Shown: positions 37,701-56,683, numbered from the stretch's first letter. The stretch: 64,000 bases of DNA from Streblospio benedicti (GCA_019095985.1 CM032660.1:39511427-39575426); one strand, 5' to 3'. Numbers and translations: made by a program. The notes: a model not told the origin generated them from the letters alone.

Positions 37701-39271
37701 AACATTTGAATTAAAATGGTGCGTCATCGTTACGTCAACACGTAGTAAAAACACTAGCGAACAATCTATATATAGTTATGGAAACCCGGCTGTTACTTTT
37801 TTTTGCCCATCACCCCCTACGAATCTCGGACATTTATCCCCCTTTGCTCTTATCAGTGGTGTTTTAGCGCTTCAAACCTAGACCCGCTCCCTCCCGTACT
37901 ACTGTGTGCATGTTGCCATATGCACCATACCTTTCATTCTCTATTCATTTAGGAGACTGCTTGACCGAAACTGCTTGGCAATGCTGATTCAACGAAAATG
38001 TGACATTTTTCCTCTCCTGGCGCTCACCACTACAGTTTTGTCACTTAAAAACTTCAACTTGCACTACGTCAGTAATGTAGAAATGGGTTCACAAGCCGCA
38101 CACATTCAATTATGCCATCATGTATGAGAAACCTGCTGCAAAATGGTCAAATAATACCTAGCACTATAAGTGGAACTGCCATATTGTTTTGTTTCCGGCC
38201 ACTGGTCGTTAGTCATTTCGACGCAATCGTTTATTGGCTGATACAACGGTTTTTCTTGTCCACGGGTCAATCTGCCGAACAAAGGCGTAACAAAGGCGCT
38301 ATTATCCATTGGTCAACCTTCCGGGGTCAACCTAAACAAAGACGTAACAAGGACGCAATAATCCATTGGTCAATCTAAATATTAAAGGATGTATCAATTG
38401 TTTGGCAAAATAGCTTATGATTAAAAAGAAAACGAAATAAATTTTGATTAAAATATGTGATGAAAAGACTATTGATTCTTTGTTTGTCCTTCACCTTGCA
38501 GTAACACACGCGGTTGCAAACTAAACCGAACAATAATATTCTTTCTTACAATGGATTTATTTTAATGTAAATAGATTTTCTGTTATAAACTAATACCACA
38601 CATACATATTCCAGTGTTTTATACACTGGCTTGTACCCAATTAATTGCGTCCTTCCATCCTTCCCTCCGTCCGTCCTCCCATCCGGTTCGTTACCCCTCT
38701 ACAGGTCGCATCGTTTGAGCTAGGATGCTCAAATTTGGCATGTCGGTTGGAAATGGTGACCACTAAAATGTCGCATATTTCAATGCTCTCTATTGTGACA
38801 AGCCGGTGTTTGTGGGATCCACGTGGTAGCATAGACAAATCCAATGAAAGTGGCGGAGCATTGGAACTATGAATTAGCTTACCACCATTAATCTTCATGG
38901 TGATAATCACCCAATATACCAAAGCACATGTTCATTTTAATATATATCTCTTTCACTTATTAACAAAGGAAATTAGCGTATATATTATCATTTTATGGAC
39001 AGTACATTGCTTGTGCCAATAAGACCGTTACTTTTTAGAACACACAAGTATGTCTTTTAGAATTATGAATATTTGAAAGAAATTGCAGATATTAATGATA
39101 ATTTATTTTACTTATGCAATAATGAATTCATTGAAAACTAAATATATAGTCGTTATTCATATATTTTCAGTAAAATTACGTGAAATAGAGCAGCACCTTT
39201 CCCTACTGTCGTATATCATGGAACGTGCTGCAGCCAGCTTGAGAGAAGACGTGGACTTCATGACTAGATAG
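25751..39271 (+). CDS. FOLH1-like: Glutamate carboxypeptidase II / NAALADase-type metallopeptidase (M28B)
   Basis: Twenty exons in phase (2256 nt, 751 aa; human GCPII has 750): 25751-25897, 26400-26455, 26585-26758, 27056-27188, 27340-27462, 27558-27735, 27907-27997, 28298-28381, 28572-28657, 28972-29091, 30652-30734, 30999-31062, 33477-33544, 33663-33775, 33939-34116, 34575-34740, 35542-35623, 35753-35854, 37457-37563, 39171-39271. Type II membrane topology: a short N-terminus, a signal anchor at about residues 8-28, then the protease-associated, M28 peptidase and C-terminal helical dimerisation domains. Inferred di-zinc ligands are all present: H366 (in GNHRDAW), D376, E413/E414 (WAAEEYG, general base plus ligand), D442 and H548 (YHTVYET). 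GNHRD rather than GGHRD resembles the NAALADL1/NAALAD2 side of the family as I recall it. Expected role: extracellular removal of C-terminal glutamate from acidic peptides or folate polyglutamates. The substrate cannot be fixed here. AATAAA at 39454-39459 is a likely poly-A signal. Confidence 0.95.
29243..30630. mobile_element. Harbinger-like DNA transposon, non-autonomous, in intron 10
   Basis: Flanked by TTA (29240-29242 and 30631-30633), the PIF/Harbinger target duplication. The terminal inverted repeats run about 85 bp: CCCCCATTTCACATGGCCGA on the left, and the reverse complement with about 85% match on the right (about 30545-30630). Internally, on the plus strand, a region at about 30090-30330 encodes pieces such as [20 protein letters not shown], like the N-terminal part of Harbinger nucleases (RRRxWVRPW). 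No DDE catalytic domain remains, so this is a deleted derivative. It sits between two coding exons without touching splice sites; its right end is only about 20 bp from the exon 11 acceptor. Confidence 0.7.
31228..33350. mobile_element. Nested long-inverted-repeat element in intron 12
   Basis: The outer arms of about 190-210 bp (31233-31425 and 33135-33346) are inverted copies. Shared core phrases are AACCTGTTTCAATGCAGA, TTTAGCCACAC and ACAGCTGATTT, plus repeated TTCACACTTCACAGTTCAC. A second, inner inverted pair lies at about 32218-32330 and 32648-32755 (GACTGCCAAAAGTATGAAG; TCTCTATTCACTATCTCTGA). A third small hAT-like MITE sits at 31909-32070. No transposase frame was found. The element looks like a non-autonomous fold-back or nested MITEs. 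A poly-G run lies at about 32601-32612. Confidence 0.65.
31909..32070. mobile_element. Short hAT-like MITE
   Basis: Terminal inverted repeats of 16 bp: CATAGGCAGATACAGG on the left and CCTGGATCTGCCTATG on the right, with one mismatch, around a G-rich/C-rich body of 130 bp. The GGCAGATCCAGG-type end resembles hAT MITEs. The flanks share GTAAAA, a partial 8-bp duplication. Confidence 0.6.
35957..36295 (+). repeat. tRNA-derived SINE in intron 18
   Basis: The head has an A box (TGGCCGAGTGG, 35964-35974) and a perfect B box (GGTTCGATTCC, 36008-36018). It is followed by a unique body of about 200 bp and a tail ending ATAAACACATTTACATTTACA. The acceptor stem does not pair, so it is not a working tRNA gene. 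The copy looks nearly full length. Confidence 0.75.
36464..36746. mobile_element. MITE with TTA flanks inside the Penelope-like copy
   Basis: Inverted ends share CGACCATTTGATCTCAG followed by a G run (left 36467-36492, right complement at about 36718-36743). TTA lies on both sides, suggesting a Harbinger-type insertion. The body is A-rich with repeated GAAAAAAATAAT units. It is inserted within the Penelope-like element, so it is the younger of the two. Confidence 0.65.
37333..37373 (+). ncRNA. Hammerhead-like fold in Penelope-like terminal repeat
   Basis: Order on the plus strand: CAGTCGA (partial match to the CUGANGA box), stem II AGGG/CCCT (37341-37344, 37353-37356), GAA, stem III ACGT-AGCA-ACGT (37361-37372), then A. 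The inverted copy at about 36378-36417 has the same layout on the minus strand. The fold is well kept but the first box is non-canonical, so cleavage activity is uncertain. Confidence 0.4.
38270..38385. repeat. Short tandem repeat in intron 19
   Basis: Units of about 48 bp: CGTAACAAAGGCG then ATTATCCATTGGTCAA, repeated as CGTAACAAGGACG and ATAATCCATTGGTCAA, with a further partial unit before them. The rest of intron 19 (37564-39170) shows no other supported feature, apart from a CT-rich tract at 38650-38690. Confidence 0.6.
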
Positions 39272-39892
39272 TCATAAACTTGATAAACTGAACAATGGTT
39301 GGATTCGAAATTGTTATGAGCTGTTAGCTTTTACTTGGATGTAATGTACAATATGTACATTCATGTGACTAGCTATATATAGTGACCTCCCAGATGTGCT
39401 ACCATACATTGGCAATAGTGTTCATGTTGATTTCGTTGTAATCATCAACGATAAATAAATGTTAAATGTCTATCAATTTGTAATTTGAATATGCTAACAT
39501 AGGGTCCACCAACGACTGTTAGAAGAGTAGTTTCTCATCGATAAATACAGCTCAAACAAAAACTCAAAAATAAACATTTGCTATTCTGGACAATCACTGT
39601 ATTATCAGGTTGTTTGGTCACAGAATATTATGGTTGCAAACTCTGAAAAGTCTCTTATGATAATTGCCGAAGAGAGGGATAAGTCCAAGATTTGTATAGA
39701 TCCTTTATTAGTACTCAACACATGTGTTCCTACACTAACTAACCTATTCTATGCATGGAAGTCCCCTTTACTTCCTCTTAGGTCTGACACTACCATTATC
39801 AGCATTATACATGTATACCACACTAAGTCTCAGACCACATACTATTTTCATCAATACAAGATGATGCCACACCTTCTATTCCCTTATAAATA

Positions 39893-42215
39893 GAAATATG
39901 ACCTATAATCTAGAGTTAATTATGATATTATGGTATGAGATGACACATTCGATCTTTCCAAAGGTGTACAATTACTTTAGGTATTAAACAAAGAAAACAA
40001 TATTATATATAGTCCCTACATGAGGTAACACTGAGATATAGCCGTTATATAAATAAAAAATATGACTAAGCTAGAATGTGTATTGTTGTATAAGATGACC
40101 CATTCGATCTTTCAACAGCCACAAAATTAGTTATATGTATTAAACAAATAAAACAATATTTTATATAGTCTCTACATGAGGTACTAAGGGGTGTGTGTAT
40201 GCTAATATGTGGTCTCCCTTCAAGGGAGACAGTGGATTCCGATCCTAAAAAAGAAACATTCTATTAGCTTGAGTTATCAAACGGTCCATTTTGAAAGAAT
40301 TAAGGTGGCCACTAAACCATTAAAATCTTGTGGCCCTTTCCCATTAAAAGGTGGCTCCGGGGGCCTATGTACGCTGAAGTGGGGTCTCCCTTCAAGGGGA
40401 CAGTGGCTTCCTATCCTTATAGACCCATTCTATTACAAAGATCTATTTTGGAAGAATTAAGGTGGCCACTAAACCATTAAAATCTTGTGGCTCTTTTCCA
40501 ATAAAAAGTGGTTCCAGGGGAATTATATATGCTGAAATGGAGTCTCTCTTCAAGGGAGACCGATTATATTAGCTTGAGTATAAAATGATCCATCTTGAAA
40601 GAATAAGCTGACCACTAAACCATTAAAATCTTGTGGCTCTTTTCCAATAAAAAGTGGCTGCGGGGGCCTATGTATGCTGAAATGGGGTCTCCCTTCAAGA
40701 ATGACACTGGATCCCATTCCTTATAGACCCGTTTTATTAGCTTGAGTTATAAAATGGTCCATTTTGAAAGAATTAAGGTGGTCACTAGAACCCTTAAAAT
40801 CTGGTGGGTTTTTTTAATAAAAAAGTGGCCCCGGGAGCCTAAATATGTTGCAATGGGGTTTTCCCTCAAGGGAGACAGCGGATTCCTATCCTTATGAACA
40901 CATTCTATTAGCCTTAGTTATAAAACGATCTATTTTGATAGAATTAAGGAGGCTACTAAACCATTAAAATCTTGTGGCTCTTTTCAAATAAAAGTGGCTC
41001 CTGTGACCTATGTATGCTGAAATGGGGTCTCCCTTCAAGGGAGACAGTGGATTCCTGACCTCATAGACTCTTTCTATTGGCTTGAATTATAAAACCTAAA
41101 TATCGCGAAATGGGATTTTCCCTCAAGGGAGACAGCAGATTCCTTTCTTTATAGACAAATTCTATTAGCCTGAGTTATAAAACGATCCACCTAATTCATT
41201 CAAAATGGATCGTTTTATAAGTCAAGTTAATAGCATGGTTCTATAAGGATAGAAATACACTGTCTTCGTTGAAGGGAGACCCCATTTCAGTATATATAGG
41301 CCCCCGGAGCCACTTTTAATTTGAAAAGAGCCACAAGATTTTAATTCTTTCAAAATGGATAGTCTTATAACTCAGGCTAATATCATAGGTCTATAAGGAT
41401 AGGAATCCACTGTCTCCCTTGAAGGGAGACCCCATTTCAGTATGTATACATAGGCCCCTGGAGCCACTTTTTATTGTAAAAGAGCCATAAGATTTTAATG
41501 GTTTAGTATCCACCTTAATTCTTTCACATGGATCGTTTTATAACTCAAGCTAATAGAATGGGTATATAAGGAATGGAATCCAATGTCTCCCTTGAAGGGA
41601 AACCCCACTTCACCATACATAAGCCCCCCCCGTGCCACTTTTTATTGGAAAAGAACCACGAGATTTTAATGGTTTAGTGGCCACCTTAATTCTTTCAAAA
41701 TTGATTGTTTTATAACGCGTGTAGGCCCTTAGAGCAACATTCTATTTGAAAAGTGCCAGAAGATTTTTGCCAACATTAATTTCCTCAAAATTGACCATTT
41801 TAATACATGAATACTATAATGGGTCCTTCGCGATAGTAATTGATTGACCCCTGGTGCGACTGCATTTAATAAAATCGCCATAATATTTTAAAGGTTTGGG
41901 TGTCCATGTCTTAATTATTAGTACCCCATATTGATACTATGTATAATATTGTTGTATTTGTTTTTGTATACATTAACTAATTTTACAGATTTGGAAAGAT
42001 CGAATTTGCCGTCTTATACCACAACATACACTCTAGATTAGTCATATTTTTATTTATATAGTGGGCTAAAGTGGCCGTGTCTTATTAGAGTCTTATTTTG
42101 TTGGGACTATATATATAGTATATTTGTTTCATACATGTACTAATTTTACTGCTTTGGAAAGATCGAATGTATTATCTCATACCACAATATACAATCTAGA
42201 TTAGTCATATTTTCA
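39893..42215. mobile_element. Large fold-back element of opposed 165-bp repeat arrays
   Basis: The outer arms of about 95 bp (39893-39990 and 42120-42215) share TGGTATGAGAT and TTCGATCTTTCCAAAG in opposite orientation, and each is tandemly duplicated inwards (40058-40160; 41945-42065). Between them are about 7 forward units (40200-41165) carrying TCTCCCTTCAAGGGAGA and TTAAAATCTTGTGGC at 143-171 bp spacing. About 3-4 inverted units follow (41195-41760), with the symmetry centre near 41185. No coding frame. The shape is that of a fold-back (TU/Galileo-like) transposon whose inverted repeats are themselves tandem arrays. Confidence 0.8.
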
Positions 42216-42615
42216 TTGATATATCTGTGTGCAAAGAGTTATTATTCTCTTTTTTACGGTGCAGTATAAATGGTCACCCCAAATCTTGTGGCGCGTTTTA
42301 ATGTAGCCGCGTCTTGTGGGGTTTATCCAGGGAGACCGGCTGCAGAATTCCACCTTTTCTGCGCTACTGGGAAATGAAGAATGGAAGTTCGCGGCCAACA
42401 GAACAAATCACAACGCCCACGTAGATTACTTGTCCGCTGATAGCGACTGCGTGGACTTTGCCGTCATCATCGTCTTATCATCGCCCGTAAACAGACGACT
42501 GGTGTAAATACAGTCATACCTGTAATGGTCAAGTACTTGGTGTACTGTTTGAATGTGCCTTAGTGTTTTTAGTTTCGTTCAGAATTTAATGTGTGAGTTG
42601 TTTTAATACTAGAAC

Positions 42616-49107
<6,492 letters not shown>

Positions 49108-52100
49108 CGATTTAATTCCAGAATGCCCATCTTGACAATTCATCAGAAGCCCAAATTACATTATTGGAGAGTTTAACGGTATGGCAGGACAGTTACAATG
49201 TATGTGATCGTTCAATTCACATACACAGAGCATAGATAATGTAATTATGTAATGCAAAGTTGCAACCATTTTCACTAGATTTCTAATTAATTCTTCAATA
49301 CGTGAGAATCATCATAGCACGTGTACGTGTGTGTTCACCCGTATGAAAGCTCACGCGCACTTGACCTGCACGTGTTTGTGATTAAGTACCTAATAATATA
49401 TACATGAACAAGTCTTACGGAAAGTCTAAGTACATTTGCTAATGCTGATATCGATGTACAAAAGCTTTATTCAGTGGATTGTGTTTAGAAAGCCTTTTGA
49501 CATTGCAAATGGTCTTTTCAAAGGACCAGGTACGTCTCTGTAAGGAGAGTGTCAATGTGCAATCCATGTATTTGATTTGTGGCTGCCTCAAGAAGTTGTA
49601 TCAATATTTTGTTCCGTATAAGAAATTTTAAGCTTAGTTTGAATGTTTATGTGTGTTTTGTACATGTAATGATAGATATATGAGTGATGGTATATATGAT
49701 TTGTACAATATTTGAAATAGCATTTCACGAGTTTTCATAGCTTTTGTTTGTTATTCAAGATCAAATAAAACATTGAACACCTCAATAAGTTGATAAACGG
49801 GATAATAGAAAATGAGTAAGGCATTGCCGTCATTTTTTTTCATTCAAGATTCTATGATCAAATCCCGTTTTTATGGACACTTAAACAGTACAGGGTGAAT
49901 AGCACGTGTGATAATCTTGTGCTACTCAGCGTCGATTTCACCAAGTTGTTCTGTATGCGGAGGATCCAATACTACTCAGACTGACAGCTTCATAAGTAAT
50001 AAGCTTGTAGAGACTATATCATAACAAAGGAGTCAGTCTTGTGCAACCGAGCTGTGGATTAAGTCTCGCTCATGTATATGGAAGTTGAGTTTTAACGATC
50101 GGCGACACTTCTGTAATGCCTACCAACAACATGCTTAGAAACAAACATGGCCGGCTTACAGACTTGCACTTCTTTGTATGGATAATGTTGTTTATTTAGA
50201 AAAGTAATAGTTGGAAATTTTATTGGAGCACATCCTCTCATGTTTATATAGCGTGCGTTTCACCCTTTAAATCTTATAAATGGAGTGGTAGTGTTAGTAA
50301 AGTTGCATCATAGAGAAGTGCTATATATTTGGATATAGTTCGCCAAGGTATGTTGTAACACAGGGTGTTGTTTCCACACTTTTTTATGGTTTGGGGGAGG
50401 GGTGCAATGTACATGAGCACATGTACAAGATAGCATCGTATTCTGATTACTGTACTGGCCTACGGCGGTTCGTATTCGGCTGGCTAAACTGTATACACCT
50501 GCCCAAACCATGTATAGATAGCATACGGGCTCATATCACACATGCTAAGTAACACTGTAGACTATTCTTTTTACTATGGATGCATCTTAATTATTGCGAT
50601 TCAATGTAACTACTACATCGCCGAATTTACACCAGATCATTGGCAAACGCATTTCCCATAACGCTTCTTTCAGTATTACCGATACGACCATAGACAGCAA
50701 CCCCGTGTACGTTGCAATTCGTGTTAAGCATTAAGTCATAAACATGTATTAACTAATATTGAATGTGTGTTTTATCCACTCATCAGCAGTGAGCATCAGA
50801 CTCGTCTAAAGGCTCGTCCGATACGTCGCTGCAGATTCGTCCGATACACAATAGCTATAAGAGGAGGGAACTACGTACGTTCTCTCTATATTTACGTCCA
50901 GCTCACCATTTGAGTTCCCCGTGGATCAATGACTGTTTTGAACGCACAGCCTTTCCGGAGAGCAGATGGATTTGTAATGTAAATACGGTATCTTTATGAC
51001 GCGATCGCGGCTGCACTATCGTGCAATAAAAATAGTACATAACTGTATGTACGGTTTTCCACAATAAATACATACTTTGACTTTTTATAACGCATTTTGT
51101 TGCTACTTTTGTTATGGCTACTGGATCGAGCTATATATAACGTTCCCTATGTGAACAAAGAAATACCTCTTCAAATTTTCTATTCACTTGTAGCGTTCTA
51201 ACCTGCTGATAGAATAAAGTTGTTGGCTTGAAGCATATGGAGTCTGACCAAACACCATTTTGTATTTTAGATCAAATATATGATTTATTTGATGTTGACA
51301 TAAAGGTGCTACGCTGCATTGAGCAACAATCACTACCATTCCAAATACTTGCATATGAATAAACAAATAGTGTTAATTTGGTCTGAAGTTTCCCTCGGTG
51401 TAATCTGACCTAGGTCTGATGACAATTTAGGAATATTCAACAATAGTTGTAAACGGTGAAATGACTTTGTAAAGTTTGACGTGAAATTCAAAGTGTGCCA
51501 AACTTAAGAAAATGTTCACTCTGTGTAAATTCACTTTATGTCTGAGTTACTTTATCGTCTAGTAATAGTTATATTTATGTTCATAATAGGTATGATGATT
51601 ATGAACCCCCAAACATAACTATGGTAATGTCATCATTCTCATAGTTTATGTTGGCCTAACTATTAAATGTTCATGTTTTTCTTATACAAAATAATGTATA
51701 CATCTAAGCTGTAGAATAGCCCTTTTGCATGGGTAAGCTGCATTTTACTACTGGATTTATTGCGCATACTTACATCTCACATACCGTATACCTTTTGTTC
51801 ACTTAAATATACGTAATACAATTGCTATACACGTACTACAAAAATAAAACCCATATACTAAGAACTAGGTACAGATAAAAGAAATGCACAAAAAAATTGT
51901 GTCGATGACACAGATTAGGCTCACCATGTGCAATAAAGTCTTTCTAGAAGGCACACGTTCATTTACAATTTGCCAATACTGTACTGGCCAAACATGATTG
52001 TCACTCACTATCCAAACATTGTAGCAGGTTTGGGCGTTTTATTTTAATCAGTATTGAAAATATTGCAGAAAATGCTGAAGATCTATCTACAATTATTTTC

Positions 52101-52772
52101 TAACTGCAGACTTTATTGACAAATTGTAAAAAAAATGATGCGGATAATTTTCACTCGTGGTTTAAAGAGTCTGTCATATTTAACACTCATGTAGCGGTAT
52201 TGGAACTATTGCCTAAAATGCTTAACTATTACATAAAAATGGCTGTAAAGCACACTTTAATTGGCAAAATGCACAAATTGAAAACCGGTCTGTGCATATA
52301 CCAAAGAGCATTACAACAATCTCTGCATATATTAGTATTTCATGTAAACAGAGCATCGAATTTGGAGGTAATTTTCAGGGTGCTTTAAGCTATTGCAAAA
52401 AATACCATTAATTGTACTCAAATGACCTTCTAGATGACACACTTTTTCAGCTAATTGACAACGTTGAACACACGTCATAATCACTAGTGGTGTAAACATT
52501 TTACCAGGTTTTAACATATTGCTTCAAGTCGTATTGAAAATATTGCATTAAGTTTAAACAATGGATCTAAAATGGACTGATGGAAGGCACACTTTAAAAC
52601 ATAATTACTTCAGTGTTGTCTCATACTGCATTGTAACGTGCGCCTCCTGTTTGAACCATATCGGTTTATTAGCAAACTCTGTAGTTTGTCCAGAGACATA
52701 AAGGCATAAATATACTTACATGCAATGTAAAAAAATGTTGTACGTATATGTTTTCAGTTTTAATCCAAGAAA
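49108..52772. other. Intergenic region, 3' UTR of ATPase beta gene to SHIPPO gene
   Basis: 49108-49770 is the likely 3' UTR. 51895-52620 holds a degenerate repeat (ATTGAAAATATTGCA twice, at about 52055 and 52535; GGCACAC near 51950 and 52588). TTTTCAG at 52752-52758 could be an acceptor for a 5' UTR exon of the next gene. No other gene is supported. Confidence 0.45.
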
Positions 52773-55700
52773 ATGTCTGAAGAGCAGACGATTCCTGAGA
52801 TCCACGTGGAAACACCACGTGACACAACCCCGCGTGATAATGATTCTAGACAGAGTTCTAGACCCAAAAGCACCGCATCTGACAAGCCAGAAATCCAAAC
52901 TAGTGTTGGACCAGATGAAAAGACTGAGATTGATGAAGACAATGTCAAGAAAATGATGGAATGGGTGAAAGAAGAAGATCAGGAGAGGGACAGTCTAGAT
53001 AGTGTTGATGAAATTGAAAAAGATGACGCAAAAGATGCTCCCGTCCATACGGCGGCTTTGGATAGTCCTGTTGATGACATCCCGCCGCGGACTGAATCTC
53101 ATGGCATGGCAGTTGACCTGGACATTAAGACAATGACCCCTATCCGAGACCACAGTCCGCGGGTGATAAGCACAACCCCCGGCACCCTCCCGGCAAAGTC
53201 AGACGTAGCAGCCGCGGTCATCCCAAAACTGCCATCCATCAAACCGGCAAACGCGTCCATCGCGAGAATACCGAGTCCACCGCTTGAACAGAAAGAGGAG
53301 GTACGAGGCCTTTGTTCTTATTAGGCAGTTGGTGGGTGGGAGTGGGGGGGGGGGTGATATTGGCGTTTGCTGTTCGTGTGTCTTGATTAGAGAGTACTTC
53401 TATACTAGTCTTGATAGTGATTAAATTTGACCCGCCCAACCTTTGGTTGATCAAGACTAGAACCGGTCTCGGAAAACGTAGCATACGATATTCATCACGT
53501 AACGCGTATCAATTTCTGGGTAAAACGTACAGAACACACGTAACGATTACGGCTGATATAGCCGTTACTTCAGAATTTTCTTAATATGGTCACATAGATC
53601 TAGACCGCAGCGGCAAAGTGACACAGTCACACAGGATTAGGTTTAAGTTATTTGTTACTAAAACTGTCACAATGCAGCTAACCAGTAGTAACACAGACAG
53701 GTATAATCGATATGCCTGGAAAAAGCGCGAATCCGTATATCTGATTCAGCACCATCCAGTCAAACCTACCGCTTGCCGCTGCGGTTTAAAATCACACAAA
53801 CCACTAGAAAATCCAAAGTCTTGGAAAAGTGCTAATGATGTACGTTAGTGTCCCTAACAATTGTCTGTCAAACATTTTGTTATATTTATGAATATTCAAT
53901 CATGATTATTGTACCGGTAGATAAACCGTTTGTATAAATTTATGTTTTATTAAACCTGTAGCAAATATACTTATTGTTTTATGCACAGTTTAAGTTGAAG
54001 TAGATTTTTCAAACACTGATAAGACTAAATGATGTTTAAAAAATGGATTCATTGTATTGCAATACGCCTATAGTGGCATGGGGTAAATTACGTGGTGGGA
54101 TAGATTGGTTGACTGTCATAAATATATCTACAAAATAAGGTCATAGTACTGATCTTTACGTGTAGGTGGCGCGCATGATGGTTCAGCGGCAGACGACAAT
54201 GATGAAGTACCCACCGCAGATGATGCGGTTGTCCAAAGTCTCCGTCTCCGCAAGGTAAATGCGATGCAGGAATCCACGTGAACGTAAAAATAAAGTAGGG
54301 CAAGTGCGATGAGCTCCTCATGAGCACTATCGCAACCGTATAATACGTCCCATTACAAAAATGAGACCCCCGTACCGCACATCTCATAATAATGCAAAAT
54401 ATTTAATTATATTGCATTGCATAGCTGATTGCATGGCTGGATGGCCATATTGTTAGAATAAGAAATTTGCTTTAGATAAATGTTAACAACAAGTTATTTG
54501 GTAGACTCTTGCAAAGAGTCAACAAAGAGTCAAACGTGTTTGACTCTGACGTATGAGTGTTGTGACTCCTGTTTTGGCTGATAGTGTTATTAGAATAAGA
54601 AATTTACTTTAGATAAATGTAAGCAACAAATTATTTGGGTATTAGAGAACAATCAGCAGGACGTGTATGCACATGTGTGTTATTTTTCAAGTTGCATAAG
54701 TATCTCATGATCCGTACGTATTACCTTTAGTAGCATACGCTTTCTACCCTAGGGTGAGAGGCTCGAGCAAGCAAGTGCCCTACTTTCCCACATCCCGGTC
54801 AGCACAGCATAGTCCAACGGAGCCACCACAACATCCGAAACCAGAAAAAGTATGCGTGCATAATTTTCTACTTCAATCGTCAATATTTTATGAATTCATT
54901 CTTGCATTATATTTACTTAATATTAATTGTTGACATACAATGGCGAATTACCTTGGCACAGAATTGGGGGATGAAGTTATAATCTCCTATCCCATGACCA
55001 ACATATCAGTCATATACGTGTTAGTAATCTTTGTGTACAAAAATATAGGTGATACGCTGGGATGAAGCTACAAACAGTCGACCACCACTTCGTATTGACA
55101 TGGATGGTCCAACCCCAACGTCCTATTCTCCTCACTTGTATCGACCTTTGAATGAAAACATATCTCCATCTTTTTCATTTGGACGGAGATGTTTCATAGA
55201 AAAGGGTAACGATGATTGATTGCATAGTACTGATTTTTTTTTTTTTTGTTTTTTTGGTTTTTATTAATATTGCTATTCTATCATTTGAGATTGTGATGGA
55301 TTAATTGCAGAATTGTTTACATATTAGTATTATCACATGTACTTGCTCAACTCCACTGCAATTATGTGATTATGTTCTAGATCACTGCAGCCGAACGTCG
55401 TGGCAGAAGTCGTGGCACCATTCACCTGATGTGTGGAAGAATAAAGCAGATTTTCATAGTGACAAATCAGTGTGTACATATGCCTAATTATGCTACTGTT
55501 AATTATTTTGAGTAAGCCTGTTTCATATAAATGATTTTTGGGGCAATCACTCATACAGTTTGTTTTAAACATGTAAAGAATGAGTGGTAATGTGTGGATT
55601 TACACAACTAGGGTTGTCAGTTATAATCATAAGATTTGACGCAAATAACATTTACCATACCGGGTAATATTTTTCACAGAATAAGCAGAAAGTATAAAAC

Positions 55701-56683
55701 AGGCTTCTATATCTTACAACCATTTTATCAATTTTTCTTCTAGCTGATATGTATATTGTATGTCTGTATGCTGGCAATTTATTTAAAGAATATTCATGAA
55801 ACGAAAGCTTTACAGTTATATTTTATTGTAGTGGCCATCACCTGTGCATTACACTTGTAAGCCACAGATGGGAACTAAGCAAGTTGTAAATCCAGACTTT
55901 CCCGTGTTTTCATTTGGATACAAAAGAGAGAAACCAAGTCAGTGTAAGATCATTAAGTAGTTAAGCGTGCTGTTCCATAAGTTTGTATATTTTTAAAATA
56001 AAATTTATATGTAGTGAAAAATATGCAACTATTGTAGAATTGAGATTCATTTAAAGTTATATTTCTAAGTTAAGAGATAACAAAAATCAAAATCACATGG
56101 AATATCTAGTAATACTTCTTGTAGCTATGTCCAGTTGATCTTTATTACTGTATCTGGTTAGTTTTCTGCAATTGTCAATGTGCGTGGATGAATATAATAT
56201 TAAGCTTAGTAAATAATTGTGTCAGAAAAATGTATTAGGAAATAGTAGAAATAGCATATTTATATATTTTTCAGCTGAAGAATTGCCATCCCCTAATCAT
56301 TATGATCCTGACAAGGCAGACAACGTGACAAAAAGGAAAGCACCTGCCTACACGCACTCTTCACGCCGATACACAGTGCCATGGCCGACATCTACTAGTA
56401 AGTACATGTATCAATTTACAGCTGCAGTATGATATCATTAACATTTTCATAGTCGAACTTGTACATGACAAATGTAAGCAGAGAAAGCACTGTGCATCTA
56501 ATGATTACTGTGTTATACATTTAATGTTTCACTCCAATAGCCATTTCTATTGTAGTGAAAACACCAGGACCAGGAGCCTATAGTCCAAAGGTAGATCTAC
56601 TCCACGTTCACCGTCCAGCATTTACTATCCGTGGGATCAGGCGAAAGAAGGACATCACCTATGGACCTTTCGCAACGCTATAG
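52773..56683 (+). CDS. SHIPPO/ODF3-like sperm-tail and cilium protein
   Basis: Eight exons in phase (1323 nt, 440 aa): 52773-53300, 54166-54254, 54753-54849, 55049-55205, 55381-55469, 55832-55943, 56275-56397, 56556-56683. The first 176 residues are a disordered acidic and Ser/Thr/Pro-rich region starting MSEEQTIPEIHVETP. The rest has spaced Pro-Gly/Pro-Tyr repeats of SHIPPO (STPGPxxY) type: GPTPTSYSPHLYRP, WPSPVHYTC, LPSPNHYDPDKAD, TPGPGAYSPK. Between them are FSFGRR, FSFGYKRE and FTIRGIRRKK, the usual FxxGxR companions. Such proteins bind axonemal microtubules or sperm outer dense fibres. The long disordered N-terminus is unusual for ODF3 itself (about 250 aa), so this is a divergent member. 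AATAAA at 56852-56857 may serve as poly-A signal. Confidence 0.85.
53390..53570. repeat. Dispersed repeat in intron 1 of the SHIPPO gene
   Basis: Contains GGTTGATCAAGACTAG and several CGTAACG phrases. A related block with GGTTGATCGAGACTA and TACGTATATCGT lies at about 61290-61460, so a dispersed family is likely. Just upstream is a G11 run (53345-53355). Confidence 0.35.
54454..54650. repeat. Tandem duplication in SHIPPO gene intron 2
   Basis: TTAGAATAAGAAATTTGCTT followed by AGATAAATGT at 54454 recurs about 135 bp later (54589), continuing through AAC(A)AA(G/A)TTATTTGG. Between the copies are several GACTC/GAGTC palindromic bits. Confidence 0.7.

Noticed and set aside
40200-41760. CRISPR-like regular repeats
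   Set aside because: Units are about 165 bp, diverged and in two orientations, in an animal genome; a fold-back element explains them.
53618-53848. Plus-strand frame of 76 codons in SHIPPO gene intron 1
   Set aside because: Exon 1 ends in phase 0 and joins the exon at 54166 directly in phase; this frame has no good acceptor/donor pair and no SHIPPO motif.
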